This document shows positions 33,509 to 41,368 of a DNA stretch of 53,113 bases, one piece after another. Made by a program: the position numbers and the translations under genes. Origin of the DNA: a virus. Every line of letters starts with the position of its first letter. Position 1 is the first letter of the stretch. The stretch spans positions 1 to 53,113 of the IMG/VR virus record IMGVR_UViG_3300017989_000146; one strand, 5' to 3'. Under the pieces are notes generated by a model. It was not told the DNA's origin. It did not search any database and saw only the letters and a list, made by a program, of their open reading frames with translations.

Positions 33509-34443
33509 TGACGACACCGGCGAAGATTACCGATCACTTTGAGAAAGCGCGGGCATTGCTGCTCGGGCAGTTCAAGGGGAAGGTGCGGATCGAGAACCTC
33601 CTGGCATCTTTGATTGACCCTACTCAGCTCACTACCGACCTCGGGATGCTCACCCAGGCTGGCGCAGTCCGAGTAAATACAGCGATCGATGCGACGACAT
33701 ACACGGCGACCGTGAATGGCTTTGATTACTCGTATGAGGCGACTGTCCCTGGGGATACTATTATCACCATCGCAACTGCGATCGCAGCCCTGATCGGCGC
33801 TGGTACTCCCCAGGCCGTACCTGTTACCGTCACCGACAACCTGGATGGATCATTCCTGATTAAGACATCAGACGGGACGAACTTCGCGCTCGCCGTCACC
33901 CCGACGATCATGCAATACACCGAGACAGATGCAGCCGCGGTGAAAGCACTTCAGGAGCTCGAGGATGTTTTCTATGAGCTGATGACAGTCCGGTTCATCT
34001 CGAATGCTACCGGGGACCAGCTTGATATCATCGGAAAAATCCTCGGTCGCCGGCGACTCGTTTCATGGAGTGACGTGACTTATCGGGCAGTCCTTTATGG
34101 AATCGTTTGGCACAACATCTCGAACGGAGAACCGGAGGCGGTTATCGAATGCGCCCTGGCAATTACGGAGTCGGATTTTGTACAATACCAGGAGATCTAT
34201 CCGGGTCGGATCAAATTGACCTGGGATGGCGAGCCGGAGTTGTTGGATGCGTTGATTAATCAATTGACCGACGAGGCGGCCCTCGGCGGTGTGCGCGTTG
34301 AGAACATCCAGGCGCACCCGACAAAGCCGTTTACGTTGGCGTCCGGGAGTAGTCCAGAGGCGGAATCATCGACCGAGGGCGGTTGGGGAAATTGGCCCGA
34401 GGATTCGACAGGCGGATATCTATCGCGACTCGTAGGGGGATGA
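33508..34443 (+). CDS. DUF2612 / gpI-like baseplate wedge protein with inserted beta domain
   Basis: A 311-residue protein. The pattern RFISNATGDQLDIIGKILGRRR followed by YRAVLYGIVWHNISNGEPEAVIE and PGRIKLTWDGEP matches the DUF2612 wedge family, which links J to tail fibres. Residues about 62-140 (TYTATVNGFDYSYEATV, TIATAIAALIG, GSFLIKTSDGTNFALAV) are another copy of the recurrent beta domain. It begins at TGATG after J and ends with a Gly/Ser/Glu-rich tail. Confidence 0.87.
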   Translation: MTTPAKITDHFEKARALLLGQFKGKVRIENLLASLIDPTQLTTDLGMLTQAGAVRVNTAIDATTYTATVNGFDYSYEATVPGDTIITIATAIAALIGAGTPQAVPVTVTDNLDGSFLIKTSDGTNFALAVTPTIMQYTETDAAAVKALQELEDVFYELMTVRFISNATGDQLDIIGKILGRRRLVSWSDVTYRAVLYGIVWHNISNGEPEAVIECALAITESDFVQYQEIYPGRIKLTWDGEPELLDALINQLTDEAALGGVRVENIQAHPTKPFTLASGSSPEAESSTEGGWGNWPEDSTGGYLSRLVGG

Positions 34444-34444
34444 T

Positions 34445-35293
34445 ATGGCAGCACCGACTAGCAGTGTTGATTGGGCGACCGATGGCGGCGCGGAGGTTTC
34501 TGAACCATCGGCCCCGCAAAAGGCGACGGGGTTCGTCCATGCCGAAAAACCGCCGGCGCACTGGATAAATTGGATCCTGAAAAACCTCGATGAGTGGATC
34601 AAGTGGATCATGGAATTGATCGGCCTGTCCCACGACGTCCTGACCGGTGAACACCTTACCGATGGGACGACGATCGAGAATTATACGGATACCGGAAAAG
34701 AGAAGTTACGGGTCGCCGCGACGGCGGCCGGTGATGGCCTTATCGGTGGTGGTGCATCCGGCGCCCTCGACGTCAATCCCGACGACATCGGAATCGAGAT
34801 CAATGGGAGTAGTGAGGTTGCATTGAAGGAGCGCGTCGCCGTGGTCTATAGCGACAATGACGGCGACTCCGTCGGGTCCGGTTCTACCGTCCTGGATTTT
34901 GACGACCAAGAGGTCGAGAAGGGTTCAGGATACACGATCGACAATACCGGTGATTGGGGGTTTACGGCAAACCGCGACATGGAAGTCCGTGTCTCCGTGA
35001 ATTGTACCCTGGTTGCCACGAACGCGGCGGACCTTGAGGCTAACGACAACCTCGAGTTGTGGGTGTTGATTGATGGCGTGCAACACCGAATGCTCGACCA
35101 CTATGTTTTTCAAAATTCGGCCGGCGGATCGGGGTCGAGAAAAATCCCCTTCGGTCGTGGAGCGTCGACGATTGTTGAAATGTCGAGCGGAGAAAAGTTG
35201 TCCCTTGCTATTTCCTACACGTACACCGGCACGCCGACGGTGACCTGTGACACAAGTGCCGGCCGGGTGTGGGTGGCAATCGAGGAGGTATGA
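34445..35293 (+). CDS. Tail fibre protein with C-terminal C1q-like jelly roll (putative)
   Basis: A 282-residue protein. The N-terminal region (KATGFVHAEKPPAHWINWILKNLDEWIKWI) is a common attachment module of phage tail fibres. Residues about 130-282 have the alternating strand pattern of C1q/TNF-like trimeric heads (STVLDFDDQEVEKGSGYTI, WGFTANRDMEVRVSVNCTLVA, LELWVLIDGVQH, LSLAISYTYTG). It is a likely receptor-binding protein. AGGGGG precedes ATG 34445. The fold is inferred from pattern only. Confidence 0.72.
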   Translation: MAAPTSSVDWATDGGAEVSEPSAPQKATGFVHAEKPPAHWINWILKNLDEWIKWIMELIGLSHDVLTGEHLTDGTTIENYTDTGKEKLRVAATAAGDGLIGGGASGALDVNPDDIGIEINGSSEVALKERVAVVYSDNDGDSVGSGSTVLDFDDQEVEKGSGYTIDNTGDWGFTANRDMEVRVSVNCTLVATNAADLEANDNLELWVLIDGVQHRMLDHYVFQNSAGGSGSRKIPFGRGASTIVEMSSGEKLSLAISYTYTGTPTVTCDTSAGRVWVAIEEV

Positions 35294-35295
35294 TC

Positions 35296-36849
35296 ATGGG
35301 TTTTTGTTTCTTGCAGAATTTTCTAAAACTAGATTGTTCGAACGGTCCATTGACGGGCGACCTTGAGGTCGAAGGGGATTTCTCTGCCGCGCCGGCGTCT
35401 GTCTACGCGATGAGCAACTCGCCTCTTCAGAACAATGGACATGATTATGATGGCATCCCGGGAATATTCCCGGACACCGCATTTTTATACAGCAACGACG
35501 ACTTACAAGACCTGGGCGGTTCTCCTAACACGTCCGTCATCGATGGGGACACCGACATCGACGTGATGCTTGTCGATGCAACCGCCGTCGTCCCTGGCGC
35601 CTATGTGACAATTTATTACATGAACGGGGATCGGGCGGCCGTGATCGCATGGATGAATTCGGCCCTTGGTGGCGCCCAGGTCATCGACGTCGAGGATACG
35701 TCCGTGTTTTCGGCGAATGGTGCGGGGAACGCATACACTTGGAATGAGCCGGCGGGCGGTGATTGGCAGGGGATAGTGTCCGGGTACACCGACCCTGCTA
35801 CGTGCGCCATTGGCGCCGGCATCCCTCTTATCGTAACCGACCAGGACAACAATACTGTCACCTTTGCATACGGCCTGACGGCCGGGGCGGATGTGACAAT
35901 CTCGGGGACCGTCTATGCAGCGGAGTATGACGGGAATGGTCCTGGCGCCGGATCCCTAAGCCTTGCATCTGCGATCCCCGGACATCCTGTGTCGGTGGGT
36001 GGTGGAAGTCTCTATGTTGCCGAAGGCGGCATTACCCTGGCGAATGGCGGTATTTCCACAACCGGCGCCTCCTCGTTCTCCGGACAGGTGTTGATGGGTG
36101 CGTCCGGGGCGGTCGAAACCGTTTTGCGGATTTATGAGGAGTATACCAATCCCGACGTTGGCGCCCTGGGTGGTCCTCCTCGTGCGTTTTCTGCATCGAC
36201 CCTGGTCACCGAAAACGAGAACACCATCGATTACGGATGCTCCGGGATGCGTGGCGAGGCGGAATTCCTCGGTGATCAGGATGGCGGGGGCGCGTGTATT
36301 ATTACCGGCTGCTCCTTTGAGGCACGATGGGGGTCGTCGGGAACGTTGTCTGGTCAATTGATCGCAAATGAACTTTACTTCGGCACATCCTCCGGGTCCG
36401 GTACGGCGGCCGACGCAACCGGATTACAATTGACTACCAAGGTTGACGGCGGCAATATTACCGGTGTTGCTCGCGGTGTGTATTGTAATCCTCTGACCGG
36501 CGATGGATCGATTGCAACCCTCGTCGGTTTTGATTTCTCTGACATCGATCCCGACGACTATATCACGACCCTGTACGGCATTCGGATTGCCGCACAGACG
36601 TCGGCCGCAACGACCCGCGAAATCATGCTCGAGGGTGCCGGTGGCATCTACTTCCGCGATAGCGATTTGTCGGTCCTCTCGAATGATGACGGCCGTCTCG
36701 ATATCAACGCCGACACGGCGATCGATCTCAACGCGGCCGTCTTTGCCGCATCGATGAAGTCGGGCGCCGGGCAGGGCGGCGCCGGCGCGGCCGCCGGCGA
36801 GTTGTACGTCGATACGTCTGACGGAAACACGGTCAAGAGGGGGGTGTGA
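35296..36849 (+). CDS. Large tail fibre / appendage protein
   Basis: A 517-residue protein rich in Gly, Ala, Thr and Asp with low-complexity beta patterns (GGGSLYVAEGGITLANGGISTTGASSFSGQ; GIYFRDSDLSVLSNDDGRLDINADTAIDLNA), as in trimeric beta-helical fibres. Near the C-terminus, GAAAGELYVDTSDGNTVKRGV is a typical fibre ending. ATG 35296 is chosen because GAGGAGG then sits 7 bases upstream; ATG 35290 is too close. No enzymatic motif was seen. Confidence 0.7.
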   Translation: MGFCFLQNFLKLDCSNGPLTGDLEVEGDFSAAPASVYAMSNSPLQNNGHDYDGIPGIFPDTAFLYSNDDLQDLGGSPNTSVIDGDTDIDVMLVDATAVVPGAYVTIYYMNGDRAAVIAWMNSALGGAQVIDVEDTSVFSANGAGNAYTWNEPAGGDWQGIVSGYTDPATCAIGAGIPLIVTDQDNNTVTFAYGLTAGADVTISGTVYAAEYDGNGPGAGSLSLASAIPGHPVSVGGGSLYVAEGGITLANGGISTTGASSFSGQVLMGASGAVETVLRIYEEYTNPDVGALGGPPRAFSASTLVTENENTIDYGCSGMRGEAEFLGDQDGGGACIITGCSFEARWGSSGTLSGQLIANELYFGTSSGSGTAADATGLQLTTKVDGGNITGVARGVYCNPLTGDGSIATLVGFDFSDIDPDDYITTLYGIRIAAQTSAATTREIMLEGAGGIYFRDSDLSVLSNDDGRLDINADTAIDLNAAVFAASMKSGAGQGGAGAAAGELYVDTSDGNTVKRGV

Positions 36850-37133
36850 TGAAACGAGATCTCACATTACACGAGCGGGCAACCCTCGTCGGCCTATTTG
36901 ATCCGAAGGCTATTCGGGTCACGACGATCGCCGATATGAAAATTGTCGTTTCGATCGTCGAGAAGGTGTCACTGTCACCGGACGAAAAGATGACATTGAA
37001 ATCCGGGAAGGCCGGCACGAAAAAGAAAATTATCTTCACCGAACCCGAAGGGCGCCTTCTTGCGAGTGCGATGAAACAATTCGACATGGTGGTTGCCCTG
37101 CATGGGAAATTGGCGATGGAGAAAAAATCATGA
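36849..37133 (+). CDS. Small tail-region protein of unknown function
   Basis: A 94-residue basic protein starting TGATG after the fibre gene. It is helical with a KAGTKKKIIF segment. Its location between fibre and appendage genes suggests a fibre assembly or attachment helper; no family is recognised. Confidence 0.65.
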   Translation: MKRDLTLHERATLVGLFDPKAIRVTTIADMKIVVSIVEKVSLSPDEKMTLKSGKAGTKKKIIFTEPEGRLLASAMKQFDMVVALHGKLAMEKKS

Positions 37134-38083
37134 GCATCCAGGTCGCCGTTGGTAGTGCGGTCCCCCTGACCCTGCAACTCCCTGACGGGGCAACGGACAA
37201 ATATGTCCAGGCCGTGGTGCGCGATCCGGCCGGCGACGAGCTCGACGATTCCCCCGTCAACCTCGCCCACGTCGGAGAGGGCCTCTACACGGACGACTCT
37301 GTGTCTATGACGTCTGACAACTTCGTCACCGTTACGTACCTGGTATATTCGGATGCCGGCTACACGACGCTTGACGACGACTACAGTCACGGATTCGATA
37401 TCGTGCAGAACCAGGCAGGCGGCGGTGGAGGCGGTGGTGATGTCATCATCCCGTCGATCCTGGTCCTTCGGAGCGATACGAATCTGTCGACGAACCGACT
37501 CATCATCAGGACGTATATTGGTGGTGTCCTGGCTGACGTCGACGGTGGAGTCTGGCTGCAGGACTCCGCCGATGTCTACGGGATCAAGGAAACCGTCTCC
37601 GGTGATTCTCTCGTCGCATCCGGGACTGCGTGTCCGAATACGGGGACTGGAACCTACGAGTACAACTTCGGCAACGAGGCCGGCTATGATCCTGAGCTGG
37701 CTTACACTTATGCAGTTCGAGTTCAGCATGATAGCCAGGACATCTACATCGATGATCAGTCGATCCCCGCGATCGTGAGTATCGGAGTCGATACCTGCGC
37801 TATCCGAATCGACACGACTATGCTGACGGGGATTCCTCGGAGCGGAGTCGAGGTCAAGGCCAACGTCTACACCCCGCCCGAGATTATCGATACCGGGTCT
37901 GGGAAAATCGGTGTCATGGTTGATGTGATCACAGACGAGACGGACGTCCTCGGAGTCGTGACGCTGAATCTGCTTCGCGGGGCTGAGGCCGTTATTTCAT
38001 GCGATGATCTGGATGGTGAGTGGCGAATCGAGGTCCCCGACCAGGACAGCGCGAATCTTTTCGACCTTGAGGAGATCACCTGA
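37130..38083 (+). CDS. Two-domain beta-rich virion accessory protein
   Basis: A 317-residue protein with two beta domains joined by a glycine linker (AGGGGGGGD, about residue 96-104). The first (YVQAVVRDPAGDELDDSPVNLAHVGEGLYT) resembles small Ig-like units of phage appendages. The second (STNRLIIRTYIGGVLADVDGG; YTYAVRVQHDSQDIYIDD) is similar in style. It probably decorates the tail or baseplate. It overlaps the previous gene by four bases. Confidence 0.68.
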   Translation: MSIQVAVGSAVPLTLQLPDGATDKYVQAVVRDPAGDELDDSPVNLAHVGEGLYTDDSVSMTSDNFVTVTYLVYSDAGYTTLDDDYSHGFDIVQNQAGGGGGGGDVIIPSILVLRSDTNLSTNRLIIRTYIGGVLADVDGGVWLQDSADVYGIKETVSGDSLVASGTACPNTGTGTYEYNFGNEAGYDPELAYTYAVRVQHDSQDIYIDDQSIPAIVSIGVDTCAIRIDTTMLTGIPRSGVEVKANVYTPPEIIDTGSGKIGVMVDVITDETDVLGVVTLNLLRGAEAVISCDDLDGEWRIEVPDQDSANLFDLEEIT

Positions 38084-38087
38084 CGCC

Positions 38088-38489
38088 ATGGATGATGAAA
38101 CCATTTTTGATCAACTGAATCGAATACACGACCGAATTGACCAGATCCCCCGTGACCTGTCTGCGCAGTTCACCGACCGGATCGGCACTCAGGTTGCTCA
38201 TTGCGGCACCGTAATGGAGCGCCTCATCAAGAATGACGATGACAAGGAGCAGCGACTTAGGAAAGTCGAAGCAGTCTCCATGCACGTCGGTGCTGGTTCC
38301 AGTAAAATCCCAAATGGGAACAAGCGCCACGTCGTAATGGTCTTGCCTGAGAAAATACCGACGAAAGGAATCATCGCTGTTGTCCTGGCAGTAGGGATAG
38401 CAGCGTCGCTTCTCGTCCTTGCTTTTACTGCTCCCGACCAGGCCGGCGAAATCATTTCGAGCGGGATTCCTTCCCCTCCTGGAATGTGA
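38088..38489 (+). CDS. Membrane protein with N-terminal coiled coil
   Basis: A 133-residue protein. Residues 1-65 are hydrophilic and helical (IFDQLNRIHDRIDQIPRDL; DDDKEQRLRKVEAVS). Residues about 92-115 (TKGIIAVVLAVGIAASLLVLAF) form one membrane segment followed by a short Pro/Ser tail. It is the last gene of the late block, a position often taken by lysis or envelope genes; a holin-like role is only a guess. GAGGAG lies about 13 bases upstream. Confidence 0.68.
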   Translation: MDDETIFDQLNRIHDRIDQIPRDLSAQFTDRIGTQVAHCGTVMERLIKNDDDKEQRLRKVEAVSMHVGAGSSKIPNGNKRHVVMVLPEKIPTKGIIAVVLAVGIAASLLVLAFTAPDQAGEIISSGIPSPPGM

Positions 38490-38612
38490 GAGGCCCGACC
38501 ATCACCAAGCATCCCTGATCGACCTCCCTGGCGCGACCCTGCGCTGATCCTCCGCCCCTCCGTGTTCCTGTCGCGCCCGATTCCTCTGGCCGGGCCTCTC
38601 ATCTTTATTTGA
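38488..38612 (+). terminator. Long nested hairpin with T-rich tail, end of the late operon
   Basis: Outer stem: GAGAGGCCCG 38488-38497 pairs perfectly with CGGGCCTCTC 38591-38600, followed by ATCTTTATTT. Inner stem: GGCGCGAC 38530-38537 with GTCGCGCC 38570-38577. The loop is much longer than in ordinary terminators, so besides ending the late transcript it could be a structured small RNA. Confidence 0.65.
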
Positions 38613-38660
38613 TTCACGAATCGTGCCAGCACCGGCGCGAAGCCACCCCGAAAAAATATT

Positions 38661-38712
38661 AAAATTTATCAAAAAAAGCCTGGAAACCTCTTGACAAATT
38701 TTGATAAATTTT
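38661..38712 (+). promoter_or_regulatory. 14-bp perfect inverted repeat (operator candidate)
   Basis: AAAATTTATCAAAA at 38661-38674 is the exact reverse complement of TTTTGATAAATTTT at 38699-38712. The right arm lies in the spacer of the consensus promoter. A third partial copy (TTTTGATATAAT, 38709-38720) merges with the -10 box. This arrangement suits a dimeric repressor or activator. Confidence 0.65.
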
Positions 38713-38720
38713 GATATAAT
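38691..38720 (+). promoter_or_regulatory. Perfect-consensus sigma70-type promoter P1
   Basis: TTGACA (38691-38696) and TATAAT (38715-38720) with an 18-base spacer, in an AT-rich island inside otherwise GC-rich DNA. Transcription should run rightward into the early gene block beginning at 38768. It is the best promoter in the window. Confidence 0.9.
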
Positions 38721-38767
38721 GTATCCAACAGATCAGGAGAGGTTAACCCAAAAGGAGGACGCGAAAG

Positions 38768-39145
38768 ATGAACAGGATCACAGAAAAAGAACGATAGGCT
38801 TTAAGAGCGACAATCGAAAGTGATTTCCACGACGGACGAGACGTCATCGACTATTGGGTCTGGGCCGACGACGTGGCGGACAATACGAGGATCGAGGCCG
38901 CGTCACGCGGCGGGGTCTTTACCAGCCTGCAGAAAAAGAAGTACGTCATCATCAGCGGTGAATGTATCTGCATCACTCAGGCAGGGTGGGACGCTTATCA
39001 CGGAATCTGGGACGTCTACCGCGACGACTTCGATCAGAAGATGCCTTGGCGAGTCAGAGGCCCGAGAGGGATTTTCCCCTTCTATTCTCAGACCGGCGCA
39101 GTCGAGTTCGCCCAGGCAAATATCGAACTCACCAAGGAGGGCTGA
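38768..39145 (+). CDS. First early gene, interrupted by in-frame TAG at codon 10
   Basis: AAGGAGG and ATG 38768 start a frame MNRITEKER, then TAG (38795-38797), then ALRATIESDFHDGRDVIDYW and on, with no other stop until 39145. The amber codon differs from CAG (Gln) by one base, and Gln would fit the helix. The remaining product could start at GTG 38873 (90 residues). The full product would be 125 residues, acidic, ending FPFYSQTGAVEFAQANIEL. No family is recognised. TAG ends other genes here, so genome-wide recoding is unlikely; a mutation, a read error or a regulatory leader peptide are the options. Confidence 0.65.
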
Positions 39146-39147
39146 GG

Positions 39148-39381
39148 ATGAAGCGGGTTACGAAAAAGATGATAGCTGAGCGACTGGCCGAGCGATTCGC
39201 ACCGCGCGACTGGATCGAGGATATCGATATCGAAGATGCCTACAACATCCTGCGCGACGAAGCCGGCAACCCGACCGGCTATTATTCAGATGACCCGCGC
39301 GGTCATCACACCCCGGAATGGAGAGACTCGATCCGCCACCTGGCGGTTGAAGTCTACGCCGAGAGGAGGTCTCAGGGATGA
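39148..39381 (+). CDS. Small early protein, 77 aa
   Basis: ATG 39148 has AAGGAGG at 7 bases. It is a helical protein with an acidic middle (WIEDIDIEDAYNIL) and charged ends. It overlaps the next gene by four bases. Function is unknown; in this promoter-proximal position host takeover proteins are common. Confidence 0.65.
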   Translation: MKRVTKKMIAERLAERFAPRDWIEDIDIEDAYNILRDEAGNPTGYYSDDPRGHHTPEWRDSIRHLAVEVYAERRSQG

Positions 39382-39623
39382 ATGAGCAAAGCGAAAGCAA
39401 CTACGAGCACGTAGCAGCGTGGTGCAGAGTCACACTGGCAGGGATGGGCGACTTCGTCCCTGCCCACATCGAAAAGCAGGTTGCAATCGCGAAGAGCGAT
39501 AGCGCCCCGGTCGATGCGACTTTTAAAGATGCGCAGGGCAGGTGGCACACCGTCCGTGAAATCGCCAGCGAGGAGCTTTTTACGAAGGTGGTCGAAGAGG
39601 CACAGCGACTCCGCGCACACTAA
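39378..39623 (+). CDS. Small early protein, 81 aa
   Basis: Starts ATGA with GAGAGGAGG upstream. It is helical (IEKQVAIAKSD; VREIASEELFTKVVEEAQRL). No family is recognised. A hairpin leader precedes the next gene. Confidence 0.65.
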   Translation: MNEQSESNYEHVAAWCRVTLAGMGDFVPAHIEKQVAIAKSDSAPVDATFKDAQGRWHTVREIASEELFTKVVEEAQRLRAH

Positions 39624-39638
39624 TCGACTCCTGCCCGG

Positions 39639-39707
39639 GTCCGCGACGACCAGCTGTCGCGGGTCCGATCGGAAAGCCGATCAACTTAAAACAGGAGGAC
39701 GCGAACG
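39639..39707 (+). promoter_or_regulatory. Leader RNA element (copy B)
   Basis: A gap of 84 bases with hairpin CCGCGAC/GTCGCGG (within 39641-39662), then GGGTCCGATCGG and a short CGG-AAAG-CCG hairpin, ending in the ribosome block AGGAGGACGCGAACG before ATG 39708. It is related to the longer copies at 40213 and 41396. Confidence 0.6.
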
Positions 39708-40181
39708 ATGATAAAAATCAGGATCGAAACAGAAGACGGAACCGAGGTCGAAACCTTCACAGACGGCACCGAATTCAACGCAAGCGGCATTATCAGGAAC
39801 GACGCAGAGTCCATTCACGAATTCATCAGGGCAATCGTCACCTCTCTCGAATCAGCGCGCGAGATGGACGCGGTTGAAGGGAACGGCGGTTTCCCCACTC
39901 ACGAGATCCTCTTCCCCGACGTCACGATTCCCGAAGACCTCCCCGAAGGATTCGAAGACTCATCCAGCTACATGGAAAACTGCCCGACCTTCTATCATCG
40001 GGACCTCCGCGTCACCCTCTACATCGATCACGAAGAGCGCGACCGGCGAGTCTACGCCACGAGCCGATTCACTCTCGAAGGTACGATAATCGATCCGAAA
40101 GGCGACGTCGAAAAAGTCGATCTCGGGAGTACCGATACCGTCGACGATCTCAAGAAGCTGGTCTCGATTCTCAGGGATTGA
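39708..40181 (+). CDS. Acidic early protein, 157 aa
   Basis: A very acidic protein (EDGTEVETFTDGTEF; DVTIPEDLPEGFEDSSSYMENC) with several strands (DLRVTLYIDHEERDRRVYATSRFTLEGT). Acidic early phage proteins are often DNA mimics or inhibitors; that is only a possibility here. Expression is set by the AGGAGGACGC ribosome block. Confidence 0.68.
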   Translation: MIKIRIETEDGTEVETFTDGTEFNASGIIRNDAESIHEFIRAIVTSLESAREMDAVEGNGGFPTHEILFPDVTIPEDLPEGFEDSSSYMENCPTFYHRDLRVTLYIDHEERDRRVYATSRFTLEGTIIDPKGDVEKVDLGSTDTVDDLKKLVSILRD

Positions 40182-40212
40182 ACACCGCCCAGACTTCCGA
40201 CCCTCAGGGGTC

Positions 40213-40271
40213 GGGGGTCGGATCGGTAGGTCAACCCCGACCGCCGAAAACCGAAAAGGAGGACGCGAACG
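40213..40271 (+). promoter_or_regulatory. Leader RNA element (copy C)
   Basis: GGGGGTCGGATCGGT, then a GGTC-AACCCC-GACC hairpin, CGCCGAAA, and the block AGGAGGACGCGAACG before ATG 40272. A CCGACCC...GGGTCGG hairpin lies just upstream. It closely matches copy D (41396), which keeps the GGTC/GACC stem but has a different loop. Confidence 0.65.
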
Positions 40272-40373
40272 ATGGAAGGCAGAACGACTCAGGATCTGGT
40301 GAGCATGATAGAGCAGGAGCGACGGGTGATCATGACAGAAGACGGCCCGAGGGTCATCGACGAAAGGCGATAA
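40272..40373 (+). CDS. 33-aa early peptide
   Basis: Short frame with the excellent AGGAGGACGC ribosome site; product MEGRTTQDLVSMIEQE... is charged and helical, ending VIDERR. It is probably translated. It may act as a leader that couples translation to the gene at 40376. Confidence 0.55.
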   Translation: MEGRTTQDLVSMIEQERRVIMTEDGPRVIDERR

Positions 40374-40375
40374 CG

Positions 40376-40894
40376 ATGGAGATGATGCAAGAAATCATCC
40401 AGCGTGACCCGGAAGTCGCCGATCTTATCCGCTCCGAGCGCCTCAGAATAGCGAAGGTCATCTATTATTCAACCGGAGCGAATGTGCGAGAAGACCTGAT
40501 AGAGCCTCTGGCCGCGGCATATGAATCAGTCGGCTGGACTCACTACGCAGACGGGCTCAGGGATGGTTCTCTCGCACCGATCGTCATCTATGACAACGGG
40601 TCAGGCAGAACACAGTCGGTCAAAAACCTGTTCATCAAAACCAGGGAGGGGCAAGCCATGCTGAAAACGAAACTCAAGGCAGGGCAGACGGCGAAGATTT
40701 TCCAGAAACCGCTCACGGGCGAAGACTACGAGGGTGACGCGGTCCTCGTCGATAAAGTCCGCGACGGGCAGAAACTCGGATTCAACAACAACTGCGAAGT
40801 CTGGAACGTCAAATTCGGTAACGACGGACCCTATGAACGAGTGGTTATGCTGAGAGACGTGATCACGGAGAGAGGTGGCGCAGATGGCCGGTGA
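40376..40894 (+). CDS. Early protein, paralogue of the next gene, with extra C-terminal domain
   Basis: A 172-residue protein. Residues 1-93 (LIRSERLRIAKVIYYSTGA; LIEPLAAAYESVGWTHYADGLRDGSLAPIVIY) are clearly related to the product at 40884. Residues about 95-172 form a separate unit (LKAGQTAKIFQKPLTGEDYEGDAVLVDKV; EVWNVKFGNDGPYERVV) that could once have been its own gene: an internal ATG near 40660 has GGGAGGGG upstream. Function is unknown. Confidence 0.68.
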   Translation: MEMMQEIIQRDPEVADLIRSERLRIAKVIYYSTGANVREDLIEPLAAAYESVGWTHYADGLRDGSLAPIVIYDNGSGRTQSVKNLFIKTREGQAMLKTKLKAGQTAKIFQKPLTGEDYEGDAVLVDKVRDGQKLGFNNNCEVWNVKFGNDGPYERVVMLRDVITERGGADGR

Positions 40895-41165
40895 ATACAG
40901 GACATCCGAGGCACTCGCACAGATCGACCAGGAAATCGCAGAGCAGATCAGGGCCGGCAAACTCAGAATCGCCAAGGCCGACCAGCCGATGACGGGGGTG
41001 CAGCGCCGCCCCGACCTCTCTGAAACACTCGCCGTCGAATACGAGCGCATCGGCATGACGAGCTATTCGAAGGGACTCCGCGACGGCACGAGTATCCCGA
41101 TCTTCATCACGACTGGCGGGGACGACCACTACTGGACCCCTGGCGAGTTGTTTTTCCGAAGCTGA
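40884..41165 (+). CDS. Early protein, paralogue of the 40376 product
   Basis: A 93-residue protein. IRAGKLRIAKAD, LSETLAVEYERIGMTSYSKGLRDGTSIPIFI aligns with the N-terminal domain of the preceding gene, so the pair arose by duplication. ATG 40884 has GAGAGG 8 bases upstream and overlaps the previous stop. Unknown function, possibly a host-directed early protein. Confidence 0.68.
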   Translation: MAGEYRTSEALAQIDQEIAEQIRAGKLRIAKADQPMTGVQRRPDLSETLAVEYERIGMTSYSKGLRDGTSIPIFITTGGDDHYWTPGELFFRS

Positions 41166-41176
41166 AAGGAGGCGAT

Positions 41177-41368
41177 ATGTTCCAGGCATGGTTTCTCGAA
41201 CAGCTGAACATCGGGGGATTCCCCATTGAAGGTGTGACAGAGCAGACGACCAAGATTCTCTTCGGGATGTTTTTCCACCCCTGGAAAATCGCCGCATATT
41301 GCGGCGCCGACCAGGATGTCACCAATATCAGGCCGTTCACGGTGAGCAGGATTTATCGGCAGGGTTGA
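41177..41368 (+). CDS. Small early protein, 63 aa
   Basis: ATG 41177 follows AAAGGAGG. The protein is hydrophobic and aromatic (FQAWFLEQLNIGGFPI; ILFGMFFHPWKIAAY) without a clear membrane segment. No family is recognised. Confidence 0.62.
   Translation: MFQAWFLEQLNIGGFPIEGVTEQTTKILFGMFFHPWKIAAYCGADQDVTNIRPFTVSRIYRQG

Noticed and set aside
38795-38797. Genome-wide recoding of TAG to glutamine
   Set aside because: TAG is the natural stop of genes ending at 1967, 9738 and 51649, so only a local explanation is kept.
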